A stretch of 64,000 bases of DNA, from contig NZ_JAFVMF010000004.1 in NCBI RefSeq assembly GCF_017377715.1, positions 124,001-188,000 on the forward strand, in the 5' to 3' direction. The position numbers were made by a program, and so were the translations under genes. Position 1 is the first letter of the stretch, and each line of letters opens with the position of its first letter. The stretch is from Acetobacter sacchari. Its GTDB lineage: Bacteria > Pseudomonadota > Alphaproteobacteria > Acetobacterales > Acetobacteraceae. The notes below the pieces were generated by a model. That model worked only from the letters and a program-made list of their open reading frames with translations, was not told the DNA's origin and ran no database searches. Shown here piece after piece: positions 25,705-34,725 of this stretch.

Positions 25705-27432
25705 TCAGAACGTAACGCCCGCACGCATCCCGATCATGTTTCCGCCCGTCTCCCCGATATAGGAGCCGGTTTTGTTCGACACATGCGCATGAGTGTAGTT
25801 CAGCATCAGGCGCGCATAGTTCACCAGATACCAGTTTACGCCCAACGTGACGGTCCAGGCGCGCGCGCCCGTCGGCACGTCGCTGGCGTCCAGCCAGTCA
25901 GCGCGCGCCGCAACCTCCCAAGCTCCCAGCCCTCCGTCTGGCACAGGATTCAGCACCCGAGGCGTAGCCCATTGGCCGGTATGGGCGAAGTAATTCGGCG
26001 TTTCCCCGGTCAGGAAAATACCGGTCTGCGCACTCGCCGCCTTCTCCGTGCCCCTGCCGCCGCCCGAAAGGTCGCGGAACTTCATGCTTCGGACGCCGCC
26101 TTCCGCCAGAGCCCAAGCATTTTTCCAGATGCCGAAAAGCTCGAGCCCACCCGCGAGTGAATTGGCCAGCGGGACGGTAGGGCCGAGGTAAGCGGAAAAC
26201 GCGTCGTCGGTACGCGCCATCAACCGGACATTCTGAGAGAACGACGCGGCGGGCTTTACGTCCTCGTAAAAGCCCCAGGCGCCCAGATGGATGAGCGCAT
26301 CCTTAGACCGCCAGGGTATCCAATGCGACCTCAATTCATAAGTGAGGTCGTCGCGCACATTGTTGGTCGTGTTCGACGAATTAACGTCGTCGCCGGTGAT
26401 CTGCGCGGCGACATGCCAGCTTTTTCCAAAAATTTTGTAGGCGCCGCCAAGCCCGTACCAACCTTTGACCGGCAAAATCGCATTGGCGACCAGATCGCGG
26501 TCAAGGAACACTGTCTGGTCCGAACCCGTCGAGCCATCGAAACCGCGCTCGTTGAATTTGTTGCCAAGCGTGTATTCGACAAGATGCCCTGCCATCTTGT
26601 CGCTCCAGGTCGCGAAGGCGCTGACGATCTGGACCTGATTACCGGAGAAATCCGTCTCGAAGACCCAGGAAAGCTGCCGCGCCCGCCCTTCGATGCCTAT
26701 ACGGGCTGCGCGCAACCCGGTGCGCGAAACATTCTGCCCGCCGAACCGGGAACCGAATGCAGCCCCGTAATCAGCCAACACACGTCCACGCACGCGAAAG
26801 GCATAGTGCCCGTCAGGCGTCGTAAATTCCGGCAGCCCCTTGCCCCAGTTCAACACCAGACCGCCGACGGTCGTTGTACGCGCCGCTGACGGAATGGAAG
26901 ATTCGACTCCATAGACAGGCGAGGAGTTCGACGGCATCGCCGAGATCGCGCCATATGTGCCCGGAGGCGCCGCTATCAACGGATACACATGACGCGTCGT
27001 GAACATATTCGACGAATCGTTTGCGATGCGGAACGTCGGCCTCGCCTCATTGACCACTGGCTGGTTCGCCGTCGCCACCACGCTGCTCGAGGCCTGGGGC
27101 GGCGCGACAACCGGATGAAGCACCGCTGGCGCGACCATCGTCGTCGCTGCGTAGGCCGTTTTTGGTTTCCCGGCTAACGCGGACGAGGATTTGGCCGTGG
27201 CGGGCGCGGAGCGCTTCTCCACGAGATCAAGGCGGGCCTGCAGATCATGAATCTGTCGGGCCTGCGCCTTCACCAAATCCGCCAGCGCCTGAACGTCGAC
27301 GTTTCCGGAAGATGCACCCCGGGCTTCTCCCTCCCCGCAAAACGACGCCGCGACGGCAATCAGGGCCACCCCACAAGCGTATCGGCCCCGCCTTACATTC
27401 TCGCCCTTCGGCGAGCACACAATCGATGTCAA
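25705..27432 (-). CDS. OprO/OprP-type outer-membrane porin
   Basis: A roughly 575-residue outer-membrane protein: signal peptide (ACGVALIAVAASFCGEGEARG), a short coiled-coil (VQALADLVKAQARQIHDLQARLDLVEKR) typical of trimeric phosphate-selective porins, an Ala/Val-rich linker, then a long beta-barrel with alternating strands ending in an aromatic C-terminal residue (GMRAGVTF). The start is uncertain. A TTG at 27432 overlaps the stop of the upstream transporter (TTGA) with GAGGG before it; a GTG at 27420 and an ATG at 27489 are also in frame. It is coupled to the organic-acid MFS gene, so it may admit the same anionic substrate. Confidence 0.82.
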   Translation of the reverse strand: MTSIVCSPKGENVRRGRYACGVALIAVAASFCGEGEARGASSGNVDVQALADLVKAQARQIHDLQARLDLVEKRSAPATAKSSSALAGKPKTAYAATTMVAPAVLHPVVAPPQASSSVVATANQPVVNEARPTFRIANDSSNMFTTRHVYPLIAAPPGTYGAISAMPSNSSPVYGVESSIPSAARTTTVGGLVLNWGKGLPEFTTPDGHYAFRVRGRVLADYGAAFGSRFGGQNVSRTGLRAARIGIEGRARQLSWVFETDFSGNQVQIVSAFATWSDKMAGHLVEYTLGNKFNERGFDGSTGSDQTVFLDRDLVANAILPVKGWYGLGGAYKIFGKSWHVAAQITGDDVNSSNTTNNVRDDLTYELRSHWIPWRSKDALIHLGAWGFYEDVKPAASFSQNVRLMARTDDAFSAYLGPTVPLANSLAGGLELFGIWKNAWALAEGGVRSMKFRDLSGGGRGTEKAASAQTGIFLTGETPNYFAHTGQWATPRVLNPVPDGGLGAWEVAARADWLDASDVPTGARAWTVTLGVNWYLVNYARLMLNYTHAHVSNKTGSYIGETGGNMIGMRAGVTF

Positions 27433-28796
27433 TCGCGCACGCCCTCGTCCTGATACGGCTTCGCCCGTATTGCAGCAATCAGACCACACACGGCGGCGAC
27501 GGACAGCCAGGCTCCAGGCATGGCGCGATCGCCTGTCTGGTGGATGAGCAGCGTGCAGATTGTCGGCGTAAAGCCGCCAATGCAGGTCGCGGCGCTGTAG
27601 GCCAGCGAGAAGCCGGTCGTGCGGATTCTTGGCGGCACGATTTCCGTCAGGAATGCGACCGCCGCCCCGTTATAGGCGCTGTAGATCAACGCCAGCCACA
27701 ATTCCACCGTAAGGAGGCGGCCGAAGGACGGTCCGGCGGTCAGCCATGTCATGGCGGGCCACGCCGTGAGAATAGCGGTCACCGTCGCCACGATCAGCAG
27801 CCGGCGCCGACCGATCCGGTCCGAAAGTGCGCCAAAGGCGGGCAGCATCGCAAAATTGGCGAGGCCCACGCACAAGGTCACGACCAGACTGTCACGAGAG
27901 GACAGATGCAGGACGCTCGCTCCAAAGGAGGGCGTGTAAGCGGTGATCACGTAAAAGGACGTCGTGGTCATCAGCACCATTAACACACCGACACCCACAA
28001 CCCGCCATTCGCGGGCGATGGTGGCAAGCACCTCGCGTATCGCGGGCGGCGAATGCGTTGCTGCGAATGCTTCAGTCTCACGCAGGTTACGGCGCAGGAA
28101 GAACAGGACCGGCACGATCATGCATCCAAGCAGCAAAGGCACACGCCAGCCCCATGCCCCCATGCTTTCCGGCGGGATAACAGTCGACAGGAAAACGCCC
28201 AGAGCAGCCGCTGCGGCGACCGCGACCTGCTGCGACGCCGACTGAAACGAGACCACGAAACCCTTGGTGGCGGGCGTGGCGATTTCAGCCAGATAGACGG
28301 AAGTGGACCCAAGCTCCACACCTGCCGAAAAACCCTGCATCAACCTGCCGCACAGCACGATCAACGGAGCCAACAAGCCGATTTGCGCGTATGTCGGGGT
28401 GAGCGCGAGGCACATCGTGCCGATCGACATCAGCGAAAGCGTCAGGATCAGGCCTTTGCGTCGACCGATGCGATCTACATAGGCGCCAAGCACGACCGCG
28501 CCGAGCGGGCGCATGAGAAATCCCGCCCCGAACGTCGCGAACGACATCATCAGTTCGGCGTAGGCATCGCCGGACGGGAAGAACGCACGACCGATGGCGG
28601 CGGCGTAGTAGCCGAACACCATGAAATCATACATCTCGAGCATATTGCCGCTGGCGACCTGCATGGCCGCGCGTACGCGCTCTTTAGTGGTCATCGGGGG
28701 CGCGATATCTGCAACGCTGGAACTCTGCGCACTACCGCCCGCAGTATACCCTTCGGCGCTGCGCGCGACGTCGAGAGACGCCGTTTTGTTCGTCAT
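27429..28796 (-). CDS. MFS proton symporter, citrate/tricarballylate type
   Basis: A 455-residue twelve-helix major facilitator of the metabolite:H+ symporter branch. It has the N-terminal NMLEMYDFMVFGYYAAAIGRAFFP block typical of the CitA/TcuC/ProP group, the MFS signature DRIGRRKGLIL after helix 2, GRLMQGFSAGVELGSTSVYLAE in helix 4-5 and DRIGRRRLLIVAT in the second half. Likely substrates are citrate or another di- or tricarboxylate. The first ~35 residues are hydrophilic. Its stop overlaps the porin start, so carrier and porin form one unit for uptake across both membranes. A perfect 35-base palindrome lies in its promoter region. Confidence 0.85.
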   Translation of the reverse strand: MTNKTASLDVARSAEGYTAGGSAQSSSVADIAPPMTTKERVRAAMQVASGNMLEMYDFMVFGYYAAAIGRAFFPSGDAYAELMMSFATFGAGFLMRPLGAVVLGAYVDRIGRRKGLILTLSLMSIGTMCLALTPTYAQIGLLAPLIVLCGRLMQGFSAGVELGSTSVYLAEIATPATKGFVVSFQSASQQVAVAAAAALGVFLSTVIPPESMGAWGWRVPLLLGCMIVPVLFFLRRNLRETEAFAATHSPPAIREVLATIAREWRVVGVGVLMVLMTTTSFYVITAYTPSFGASVLHLSSRDSLVVTLCVGLANFAMLPAFGALSDRIGRRRLLIVATVTAILTAWPAMTWLTAGPSFGRLLTVELWLALIYSAYNGAAVAFLTEIVPPRIRTTGFSLAYSAATCIGGFTPTICTLLIHQTGDRAMPGAWLSVAAVCGLIAAIRAKPYQDEGVRD

Positions 28797-28913
28797 CCGG
28801 CTGCCTGTCCTTACTTATTGTTGGTCGCCTTTCCCCTACGTGCGCCACGAACGACGCGCCGTCGACCAAAAAACCCGGTTGACGCGGGGTCCTATCGATT
28901 TTGTGTAATCGCT

Positions 28914-28948
28914 GACCTGTTCTCTCAAGACACTTGAGAGAACAGGTC
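28914..28948. repeat. Perfect 35-base palindromic hairpin in a divergent promoter region
   Basis: Sixteen-base arms (28914-28929 and 28933-28948) with no mismatch around a three-base ACA loop. The left arm begins GACCTGTTCTCTC. It lies between the divergent MFS gene and lpxB, where no terminator is expected, and no T-run follows on either strand. It could be a regulatory site, an attenuator in one leader, or a small repeated element. Confidence 0.7.
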
Positions 28949-29009
28949 CTGCCACCCGGCAATAACGCCCCCGCTTGCGCCGTCTACGCCCCGGCATTAT
29001 CGGGAACAC

Positions 29010-30191
29010 ATGAGCGCCAGCGACGCCCGGGCTGACGCCCCTCTGATCTGGATACTGGCCGGTGAGGCGAGTGGCGACGTTTTGGGCGCGCGCCTGATGG
29101 CCGCTCTGCGCTTGCGCCGCCCCGACCTGCGCTTTGCGGGCGTCGGTGGTCAACGCATGCAGGAACAGGGGCTGCGCAGCCTGTTCCCTATGCATGAGCT
29201 TGCGGTCATGGGGCTGGTCGAGATTCTCCCTCGCATCCGCAGCCTGTCCCGTCGACTGGACGACGCCGTCCGCGACATCGAACGCACCCGGCCCGCCCTC
29301 GTAGTGACCATCGACAGTCCCGGGTTTGCGCTTCGGCTGCTCCGACGCATCGCGCCCCTCGCGATCCCCCGCGCACATTATGTCGCACCGCAGGTCTGGG
29401 CATGGCGCGAACATCGCGTCCGCGAGTTTCCGGGGCTATGGGAGCGGCTTCTCGTGCTGCTTCCTTTCGAAGAAGCCTTCTTCCGTCGCCACGGGCTGGA
29501 CGCCCGCTTCGTTGGCCACCCGGTGCTGCAGTCCGGCGCGAACACTGGCGACGCGGCTGCGTTCCGGAAACGCCACGACCTGTCCCATGATGCGCCGATC
29601 GTGATCCTCATGCCCGGCAGCCGTCGTTCCGAGGCGCCGCGTCTGCTGCCGGTGTTCGGGCGCATGTTGTCGCTGCTGCGTCAGCGCATCCCGAACGTCG
29701 TTCCGGTTATTCCTGTCTCGCCCGTGGTCGCGAAGACAGTGCTGAACGCCACCGCACGCTGGCCGACGCAGCCAATTATCGTCACCGAGGTGAACGACAA
29801 GCACGATGCTTTCGCCGCAGCGAGCGCAGCGTTGACCAAATCCGGCACATCGACTCTCGAACTCGCGCTGGCGGGCGTGCCAATGGCCGTGACCTATCGG
29901 GTGAATCCGCTCACCGCGGCGATCGCAAGGCGGCTGATACGCGTGCCTTATGTGGCGATGGTCAACCTGCTTGCTGAAAGTGGACTTGTACCGGAGTTGC
30001 TGCAGGGCGATTGCCGCCCCGACGTGCTGGCTGACGCCGTCGAGCGCCTTATCACCGACCGGCAGACTGCTGAGGCCCAGCGCGCAGGATTCCAGACGCT
30101 TTTGGAAGGATTGCGTGGACCGGGGGGCGCAATCCCCGCCGACGCAGCGGCGGAAGAAATCCTGTCCATGTTGGACCAACCCGGCGCATAG
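29010..30191 (+). CDS. lpxB: Lipid-A-disaccharide synthase
   Basis: LpxB joins UDP-2,3-diacylglucosamine and lipid X to make the lipid A disaccharide at the inner membrane. The 393-residue length is normal. Family blocks present are ILAGEASGDVLGARLM (near residue 15), FAGVGGQRMQEQGL, ELAVMGLVEILPRI, HYVAPQVWAWREHRV, FVGHPVLQ and the late SGTSTLELALAGVPMAVTYRVNPLTA. The gene is not in its usual lpxD-fabZ-lpxA-lpxB cluster within this window: the preceding gene is divergent and the next converges. A twelve-pair hairpin at 30201-30230 follows the stop. Confidence 0.95.
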   Translation: MSASDARADAPLIWILAGEASGDVLGARLMAALRLRRPDLRFAGVGGQRMQEQGLRSLFPMHELAVMGLVEILPRIRSLSRRLDDAVRDIERTRPALVVTIDSPGFALRLLRRIAPLAIPRAHYVAPQVWAWREHRVREFPGLWERLLVLLPFEEAFFRRHGLDARFVGHPVLQSGANTGDAAAFRKRHDLSHDAPIVILMPGSRRSEAPRLLPVFGRMLSLLRQRIPNVVPVIPVSPVVAKTVLNATARWPTQPIIVTEVNDKHDAFAAASAALTKSGTSTLELALAGVPMAVTYRVNPLTAAIARRLIRVPYVAMVNLLAESGLVPELLQGDCRPDVLADAVERLITDRQTAEAQRAGFQTLLEGLRGPGGAIPADAAAEEILSMLDQPGA

Positions 30192-30200
30192 GCTGATCCA

Positions 30201-30230
30201 GCGAGCTCTCGCGTGAGCGAGAGAACTCGC
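30201..30230 (+). terminator. Hairpin after lpxB, possible terminator
   Basis: Arms GCGAG-CTCTCGC and GCGAGAG-CTCGC (two-base bulge) with a four-base loop, ten bases past the lpxB stop. It lacks a T-run, so termination is only probable. Confidence 0.45.
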
Positions 30231-30298
30231 CGGTCGGTGGCGGCTGATCGAGCGACCTTGCCAGACCCGAAGTCGGGCAACTTCCGATCAGTAGCTTA

Positions 30299-30880
30299 TT
30301 ATCGGGCTTTCACTGGAAAATTCACCGTCTTGTGGACGCCGCCTAGGAACGTGAACGTGACCGACACGGTAGAGCCGTCCGCTACAGTCACGCCCGGCGC
30401 TTCATCGCACATCAAATGGTATCCTCCCGGAGGAAACACGAGCGTCTGATTCTCCGGCAGAGCCAGATGGGAGAACAGGTTGCGCGTGGCGGACGAGATT
30501 TCCTGATCAGAGTGGTAGCCGTAAAGCTGTGCGCAGGACGGCGAACTCACGCCCTGCACCAGATACGTCGCGTCCGCCCGGTTCTCTATCGTGAAATACG
30601 CCGAGAGCCGATCCGGAACGCGTTTTCCGCGAACCATCCACTGCCCGGTGATAGCGACGTCATGAGCCGCACCTTCCTGCCCGGGCACGAGGACCGCTTC
30701 CGCGCCACTCATATCGTCAGAACTGGCCGTCCCTGCGCCTGGTGAGGCGGCGCCCTCGTCCGTCGCGTTGCCGGGCGTCGCCACCAGAAACGCCGCACAC
30801 GCGAGGCCGACCCGCCACAGCGAGATCGTCGGGAGCGCACCCTGTCGAATCTCTAAAAAACGGCGGAACACCGGGAACAT
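30299..30880 (-). CDS. Exported PCu(A)C-like copper chaperone domain protein
   Basis: About 193 residues from the ATG at 30880; the frame is open to 30994, but the added residues look non-coding. After an N-terminal hydrophobic segment (LWRVGLACAAFLVATPG) comes a cupredoxin-like domain with the PCu(A)C order: LSAYFTIENRADATYLVQGVSSPSC, then LALPENQTLVFPPGGYHLMCDE and VSVTFTFLGG. Family members carry Cu(I) to cytochrome oxidase in the periplasm through H-M-x10-M-x21-H-x-M. Here only the late YHLM is clear and the first His/Met site is altered (HSDQEIS), so copper binding is doubtful. Two cysteines may pair. Confidence 0.65.
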   Translation of the reverse strand: MFPVFRRFLEIRQGALPTISLWRVGLACAAFLVATPGNATDEGAASPGAGTASSDDMSGAEAVLVPGQEGAAHDVAITGQWMVRGKRVPDRLSAYFTIENRADATYLVQGVSSPSCAQLYGYHSDQEISSATRNLFSHLALPENQTLVFPPGGYHLMCDEAPGVTVADGSTVSVTFTFLGGVHKTVNFPVKAR

Positions 30881-31327
30881 AAGTCGCGAACGTTTCACAC
30901 CGAGCACCTTATTTATTTTCGCCACGCCGCTCGCCTCGATATTCGCCTGTCTACTACGTTGCGGACACGAGAACGGTTCCACACACCCTATCACTCCAGT
31001 CGCGCAGGGTCAGCCGTCGAAACAGATTCGCAAGCGTCGCCGCCATAGTCAGACTGCGAACTGCGGAGTCGAACGCCGGGCCACCGCGCCGCTGTCCCCA
31101 GTTTACGACTCGCCGACACTCCTGATCTGTCAACTCGCCCCCCACTCCGGATTTGCGGCAATCCGTTCAACACCTGCAGCACGGCTGCGTTCGCCACTTT
31201 CACACCCAATTCGCCACGCAAGCGACGACATTTTTGCTCGCCGTGGCGTCCGGGACGCACTTCGCTCTATAATGGGGCAGTCGATATGTTCGCCGCCGTG
31301 CGAGATCGCCCGAGGAAAGACAGTTCG
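30881..31327. other. Intergenic stretch between divergent PCu(A)C-like gene and nrdR
   Basis: About 450 bases with no gene that I can support. It should contain promoters for both neighbours. Confidence 0.4.
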
Positions 31328-31795
31328 ATGCGATGCCCATTCTGCAATCACGACGACACGCAGGTGAAGGACAGCCGCCCCAGCGAGGAGGGCGCGTCCA
31401 TTCGACGTCGGCGTTCGTGCTCCCAGTGTGGTCAGCGCTTCAGCACTGTGGAACGAGTGCAACTGCGGGAACTGATCGTCGTAAAGGCCGATGGTCGGCG
31501 GGCGCCGTTTGATCGGGAGAAGCTGCTGCGCTCGGTGCGTATCGCGCTGCGCAAGCGGCCTGTGAGCGAAGACAGGGTCGAGCAGATTGTCAGCGGCATC
31601 GCCCGGCGTCTGGAGGCGTCCGGCGAAGGCGAAATCCCGACGCACCTGATCGGTGAGCTTGCCATGGAGGCGCTGCACACGGTGGACGCTGTCGGCTATG
31701 TCCGCTTCGCCAGCGTCTATCGCGACTTCAGAGAGACCAAGGATTTCTCCGCGATCGTCACCTCGATGACCGACAGAAAGACAGGATCTGACTGA
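31328..31795 (+). CDS. nrdR: Transcriptional repressor NrdR
   Basis: NrdR is a zinc-ribbon/ATP-cone repressor of ribonucleotide reductase genes. The zinc ribbon [18 protein letters not shown]...[13 protein letters not shown] fills residues 1-43 with all four cysteines; the ATP-cone follows ([20 protein letters not shown] to [11 protein letters not shown]). 155 residues, typical. The ATG at 31328 is chosen over an in-frame one at 31286 because the family begins MRCPFC, and AGGAAAG lies upstream. First of a nrdR-nusB-thiL run; the riboflavin genes often found between nrdR and nusB in alphaproteobacteria are absent here. Confidence 0.95.
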   Translation: MRCPFCNHDDTQVKDSRPSEEGASIRRRRSCSQCGQRFSTVERVQLRELIVVKADGRRAPFDREKLLRSVRIALRKRPVSEDRVEQIVSGIARRLEASGEGEIPTHLIGELAMEALHTVDAVGYVRFASVYRDFRETKDFSAIVTSMTDRKTGSD

Positions 31796-31991
31796 CCCGG
31801 GACAAAAAGTCCGCACGAGTTTCCTCTGTCCGGAGCCGAGGGGGTGGACCTGAGACGGTAAAGGCGCGATGAAGCGCGCCCCGGAACGGCGAATCCGTGC
31901 GATAAGATGTCGCGACCGGCGGCGCGACGCGTGCATACGACCACAGACGTACGCCGAGCGCATGAACAGAGAACAGGCAGGAGAGCGGCGG

Positions 31992-32609
31992 ATGGCCGAG
32001 ACACAGGAACGGCTGAGCCCGGCGAGACGGCCCCGAACGGCGGCACGCGTCGCGGCTGTGCAGGCTCTCTTTCAAATCGAGCAGGGCGCAGATGCGCCGG
32101 AGAACGTCATACGGCAGTTCGTGACGCATCGTTTTGGCACGCCGCTGTCCGGCGAGACCTTCGAAGAAGGTCACATCCCTGAAGCCGACATCCACCTGTT
32201 CACCGAGATCACCCGCCGCGCCAGCGCAACGTCGTCGCGCCGCGCAGCCCTGTTGTCTGAAACCCTCCCGGCCAGCTGGCCGGTCAACAGGCTCGACCCC
32301 GTGCTGCGCGCCATTCTGGTCGCCGCCATCGCGGAACTGGATGCGCCTGACGCGCCGCCCGCTGGCGTTGTGATCAACGAGTATCTGGACGTCGCCCACG
32401 GATTTTTCTCGGGCGACGAGACGAAGCTGGTCAATGGCGTTCTCGACGGTGTGGCGAAACGCCTGCGCCGCGAGGGCGAGGGCGAGGGCGAGGGCGAGGG
32501 CGAGGGCGAGGGCGTCGTTGGGGCCGAAGACGCCACCGCTGCAACAGCTGACGCCGTCTCGACGGACGAAACCGGCGCCCCGGACGACGCCAATGGCGAA
32601 CAGGCGTGA
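31992..32609 (+). CDS. nusB: Transcription antitermination factor NusB
   Basis: NusB binds boxA RNA with NusE (S10) and promotes antitermination of rRNA operons. The all-helical core is clear: ARVAAVQALFQIEQ, ASWPVNRLDPVLRAILVAAIAEL and VVINEYLDVAHGFFSGDETKLVNGVLDGVAKRLR. The ATG at 31992 has AGGAGAG seven bases upstream and gives 205 residues. After the fold ends, the protein carries an unusual acidic tail: seven Glu-Gly pairs encoded by a hexanucleotide repeat, then an Ala/Asp/Thr-rich stretch. E. coli NusB has no such tail. The 3' end overlaps thiL. Confidence 0.93.
   Translation: MAETQERLSPARRPRTAARVAAVQALFQIEQGADAPENVIRQFVTHRFGTPLSGETFEEGHIPEADIHLFTEITRRASATSSRRAALLSETLPASWPVNRLDPVLRAILVAAIAELDAPDAPPAGVVINEYLDVAHGFFSGDETKLVNGVLDGVAKRLRREGEGEGEGEGEGEGVVGAEDATAATADAVSTDETGAPDDANGEQA
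32472..32513 (+). repeat. Hexanucleotide tandem repeat (GAGGGC)x7 in nusB
   Basis: Seven perfect in-frame copies encode (Glu-Gly)7 in the C-terminal tail of NusB. Because the unit is six bases, copy-number change by slippage would lengthen or shorten the tail without breaking the frame. Confidence 0.95.
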
Positions 32610-33624
32610 AACGCCTGTGACGTCAGACGCGGACTCGCCGCTGCCTGACGAGTTCGCCTTTATCCGGCGTCATTTCAAGCAACTGGCTGGCGTGGAAGCG
32701 CTGGACCTGACCGACGACGCGGCGCTGTTCACCCCGAAATCGGGCTTCGACATGGTGGTCGCGACCGATACGATGGTCGAAGGCGTACACTTCCTGCCGG
32801 ATGATCCGCCGGAAACGCTCGGTCGCAAGCTGCTTCGGGTCAATCTCTCCGACATCGCGGCGATGGGCGCCCAGCCGTTCGGCTGGCTGCTCGCACTCGC
32901 CTGCCCCCGTGGCCTTGGTCATGTAACGCGCGACGACGCCTGGTACGCCGCGTTCGCCGCTGGCGTTGCCGAAGATCAGGAGCGGTTCGGGGTGACATTG
33001 CTTGGCGGCGATACGACATCCACACGCGGCCCGCTGGTGATGTCCCTCACCATTCTTGGAAACGTCGCGCCCGGCGCGGCGCTCCGGCGGAACGGCGCAT
33101 GTCACGGCGACAGCCTCTGGGTGACCGGGACGATCGGCGACGGCGCGCTGGGCCTGCTGGCCCTTCGTGGCGAAATCCCGGACCCGGATGGCTGGCTGGC
33201 TGACCGCTACCGGCTGCCGCAGCCACGCCTTGGCCTGATGCTGAGCGGAGTCGCCAATGCCGCCATGGATGTCTCGGACGGGCTGGTACAGGACGCCGGG
33301 CATCTTGCGCGCGAAAGCGGCGTCGGCGTCGTGATCGACGCGGACTCGATTCCGCTGTCGGCCGCTGCGCGCGCCTCCGGGGCGGCCTCAGACCGTTTTT
33401 CCGGGGAAAATCTCGCCACTTTCTGCGCAACAGGTGGAGACGATTACGAGCTTCTACTTGCTGTTCCCGATGCGGCGCGCGAAAAATTGCTGGAAAGCTG
33501 TCGCCTGACCGGAACCCCGATCACTCGGATCGGGCGTTTCGACTCAGGTGTGTCGGGCACGCGACTTGCGCGCGCCGACGGCTCTGACATCCCGCTTGAA
33601 CGACGCGGCTGGAGCCATATGTAG
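32593..33624 (+). CDS. thiL: Thiamine-monophosphate kinase
   Basis: ThiL phosphorylates thiamine monophosphate to the active cofactor thiamine diphosphate with ATP. 343 residues from the ATG at 32593, inside the end of nusB (17-base overlap); a GTG at 32617 is an alternative. Family blocks: DDAALFTPKSGFDMVVATDTMVEGVHF, RVNLSDIAAMGAQPFGWLLAL, LLGGDTTSTRGPLVMSLTILG, AAMDVSDGLVQDAGHLARESGVG and the late TGGDDYELLLAV. Adjacent nusB-thiL is widespread in bacteria. Confidence 0.95.
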   Translation: MANRRETPVTSDADSPLPDEFAFIRRHFKQLAGVEALDLTDDAALFTPKSGFDMVVATDTMVEGVHFLPDDPPETLGRKLLRVNLSDIAAMGAQPFGWLLALACPRGLGHVTRDDAWYAAFAAGVAEDQERFGVTLLGGDTTSTRGPLVMSLTILGNVAPGAALRRNGACHGDSLWVTGTIGDGALGLLALRGEIPDPDGWLADRYRLPQPRLGLMLSGVANAAMDVSDGLVQDAGHLARESGVGVVIDADSIPLSAAARASGAASDRFSGENLATFCATGGDDYELLLAVPDAAREKLLESCRLTGTPITRIGRFDSGVSGTRLARADGSDIPLERRGWSHM

Positions 33625-33777
33625 GCCCCGCCCTGTCTCATCTCGACTCGCTTGCATAGCTCCGCACGCAAGATTGACGCCCCAGATTGACACTTTCATC
33701 TGACGGGCCAGAAATGGCCTCCCTTAAACGCCCGACCGCAAGGTCGCGCCCATCATGGATGGCACAGGAGTCGCGCC

Positions 33778-34482
33778 ATGGGTCAGATCATCTCCATCAC
33801 CGCCGCCGACGGACATACATTCTCCGCTTACGTCGCTGGCAGCCCCGATGCCCCGCACGCTCTGGTCGTCGTGCAGGAAATTTTCGGCGTCAATCACAAC
33901 ATGCGAGCTGTAGCTGACGCCTGGGCCACCGACGGATTTTCCGTGATCGTCCCTGCGTTGTTCGACCGCGTCGAGCCCGACGCGAAGCTCGGCTACACGC
34001 CAGAAGATGTACAGAAGGGGCTGGCGCTTCGGGCCGATATCCCTCTCGAAAGCACGCTGGCGGATCTTGAAGCCTGCGCGCGTCATCTGCGGGAGCAGGC
34101 GCCGGAAAGGAAAGTCGGAATCATCGGTTTCTGCTGGGGTGGACGGCTTGCCTGGGACGGCGCGACACGCACGACCGCCTTCTCCGCAGCAGTCGGCTGG
34201 TATGGCGGCGGGATCGCGGCGCACAAGGATGCGACGCCGCATTGCGCAGTGCAGTTGCATTTTGGTGGGCAGGACGGATCGATTCCGCCATCCGACGTAT
34301 CCGACATTCGCAACACGCATCCCGAGATCGAAATCTACGTCTATGATGAGGCTGGGCACGGTTTCGGCAATCGTGATCGTCCCAGCTTCAACGCTGACGC
34401 TGAGCGTCTCGCCCGGGAACGCAGTCTGACGTTTCTTGAAGCCGGCCTTCGCTCCGTCGGGGACATTCCCGAGCGAGGATAG
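33778..34482 (+). CDS. Dienelactone hydrolase family protein
   Basis: A 234-residue cytosolic alpha/beta hydrolase of the carboxymethylenebutenolidase type. The nucleophile elbow is GFCWGG (Cys), with the late DEAGHGF (His) and an Asp in HFGGQDGSIPP completing the triad. Family members open lactone rings in chloroaromatic breakdown, but many genomic copies have other ester substrates. VVVQEIFGVNHNMRAVAD is the usual oxyanion region. No aromatic-degradation genes adjoin it, so the substrate is unknown. Confidence 0.88.
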   Translation: MGQIISITAADGHTFSAYVAGSPDAPHALVVVQEIFGVNHNMRAVADAWATDGFSVIVPALFDRVEPDAKLGYTPEDVQKGLALRADIPLESTLADLEACARHLREQAPERKVGIIGFCWGGRLAWDGATRTTAFSAAVGWYGGGIAAHKDATPHCAVQLHFGGQDGSIPPSDVSDIRNTHPEIEIYVYDEAGHGFGNRDRPSFNADAERLARERSLTFLEAGLRSVGDIPERG

Positions 34483-34518
34483 TTTCCAGTCTTTACCGAC
34501 TTATGTGGGGGGCATGCG

Positions 34519-34725
34519 ATGCCGAGATTAACCCCGGATTTTCAGGCGCGACAGAAGCCTGCGGCAGTCCTTATCGTAGGAGTCAGTGTCGCGGCTGCGA
34601 GTCTTTTGGTGACGGCGGTTCGTAAACTCGCCGAAGCCGGTGGCGTCCGGCGGCGCGCCGCAGAAGCGGAGCGGGCAGTTCAGCCTCCTTCGGCGGGCAC
34701 GCAGCAACAACCATTCGGCGGGTAA
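34519..34725 (+). CDS. Small hypothetical single-span protein
   Basis: A 68-residue frame with a G-rich ribosome site (TGGGGGG) nine bases before its ATG. It has one hydrophobic segment (AAVLIVGVSVAAASLLVTAV) flanked by basic residues and a Gln/Pro-rich tail. It follows the dienelactone hydrolase gene by 36 bases. I recognise no family and it may not be real. Confidence 0.35.
   Translation: MPRLTPDFQARQKPAAVLIVGVSVAAASLLVTAVRKLAEAGGVRRRAAEAERAVQPPSAGTQQQPFGG

Noticed and set aside
32434-32592. Upstream extension of thiL within nusB
   Set aside because: It would translate the GAGGGC repeat as Arg-Ala and lacks a ribosome site; thiL starts at 32593.
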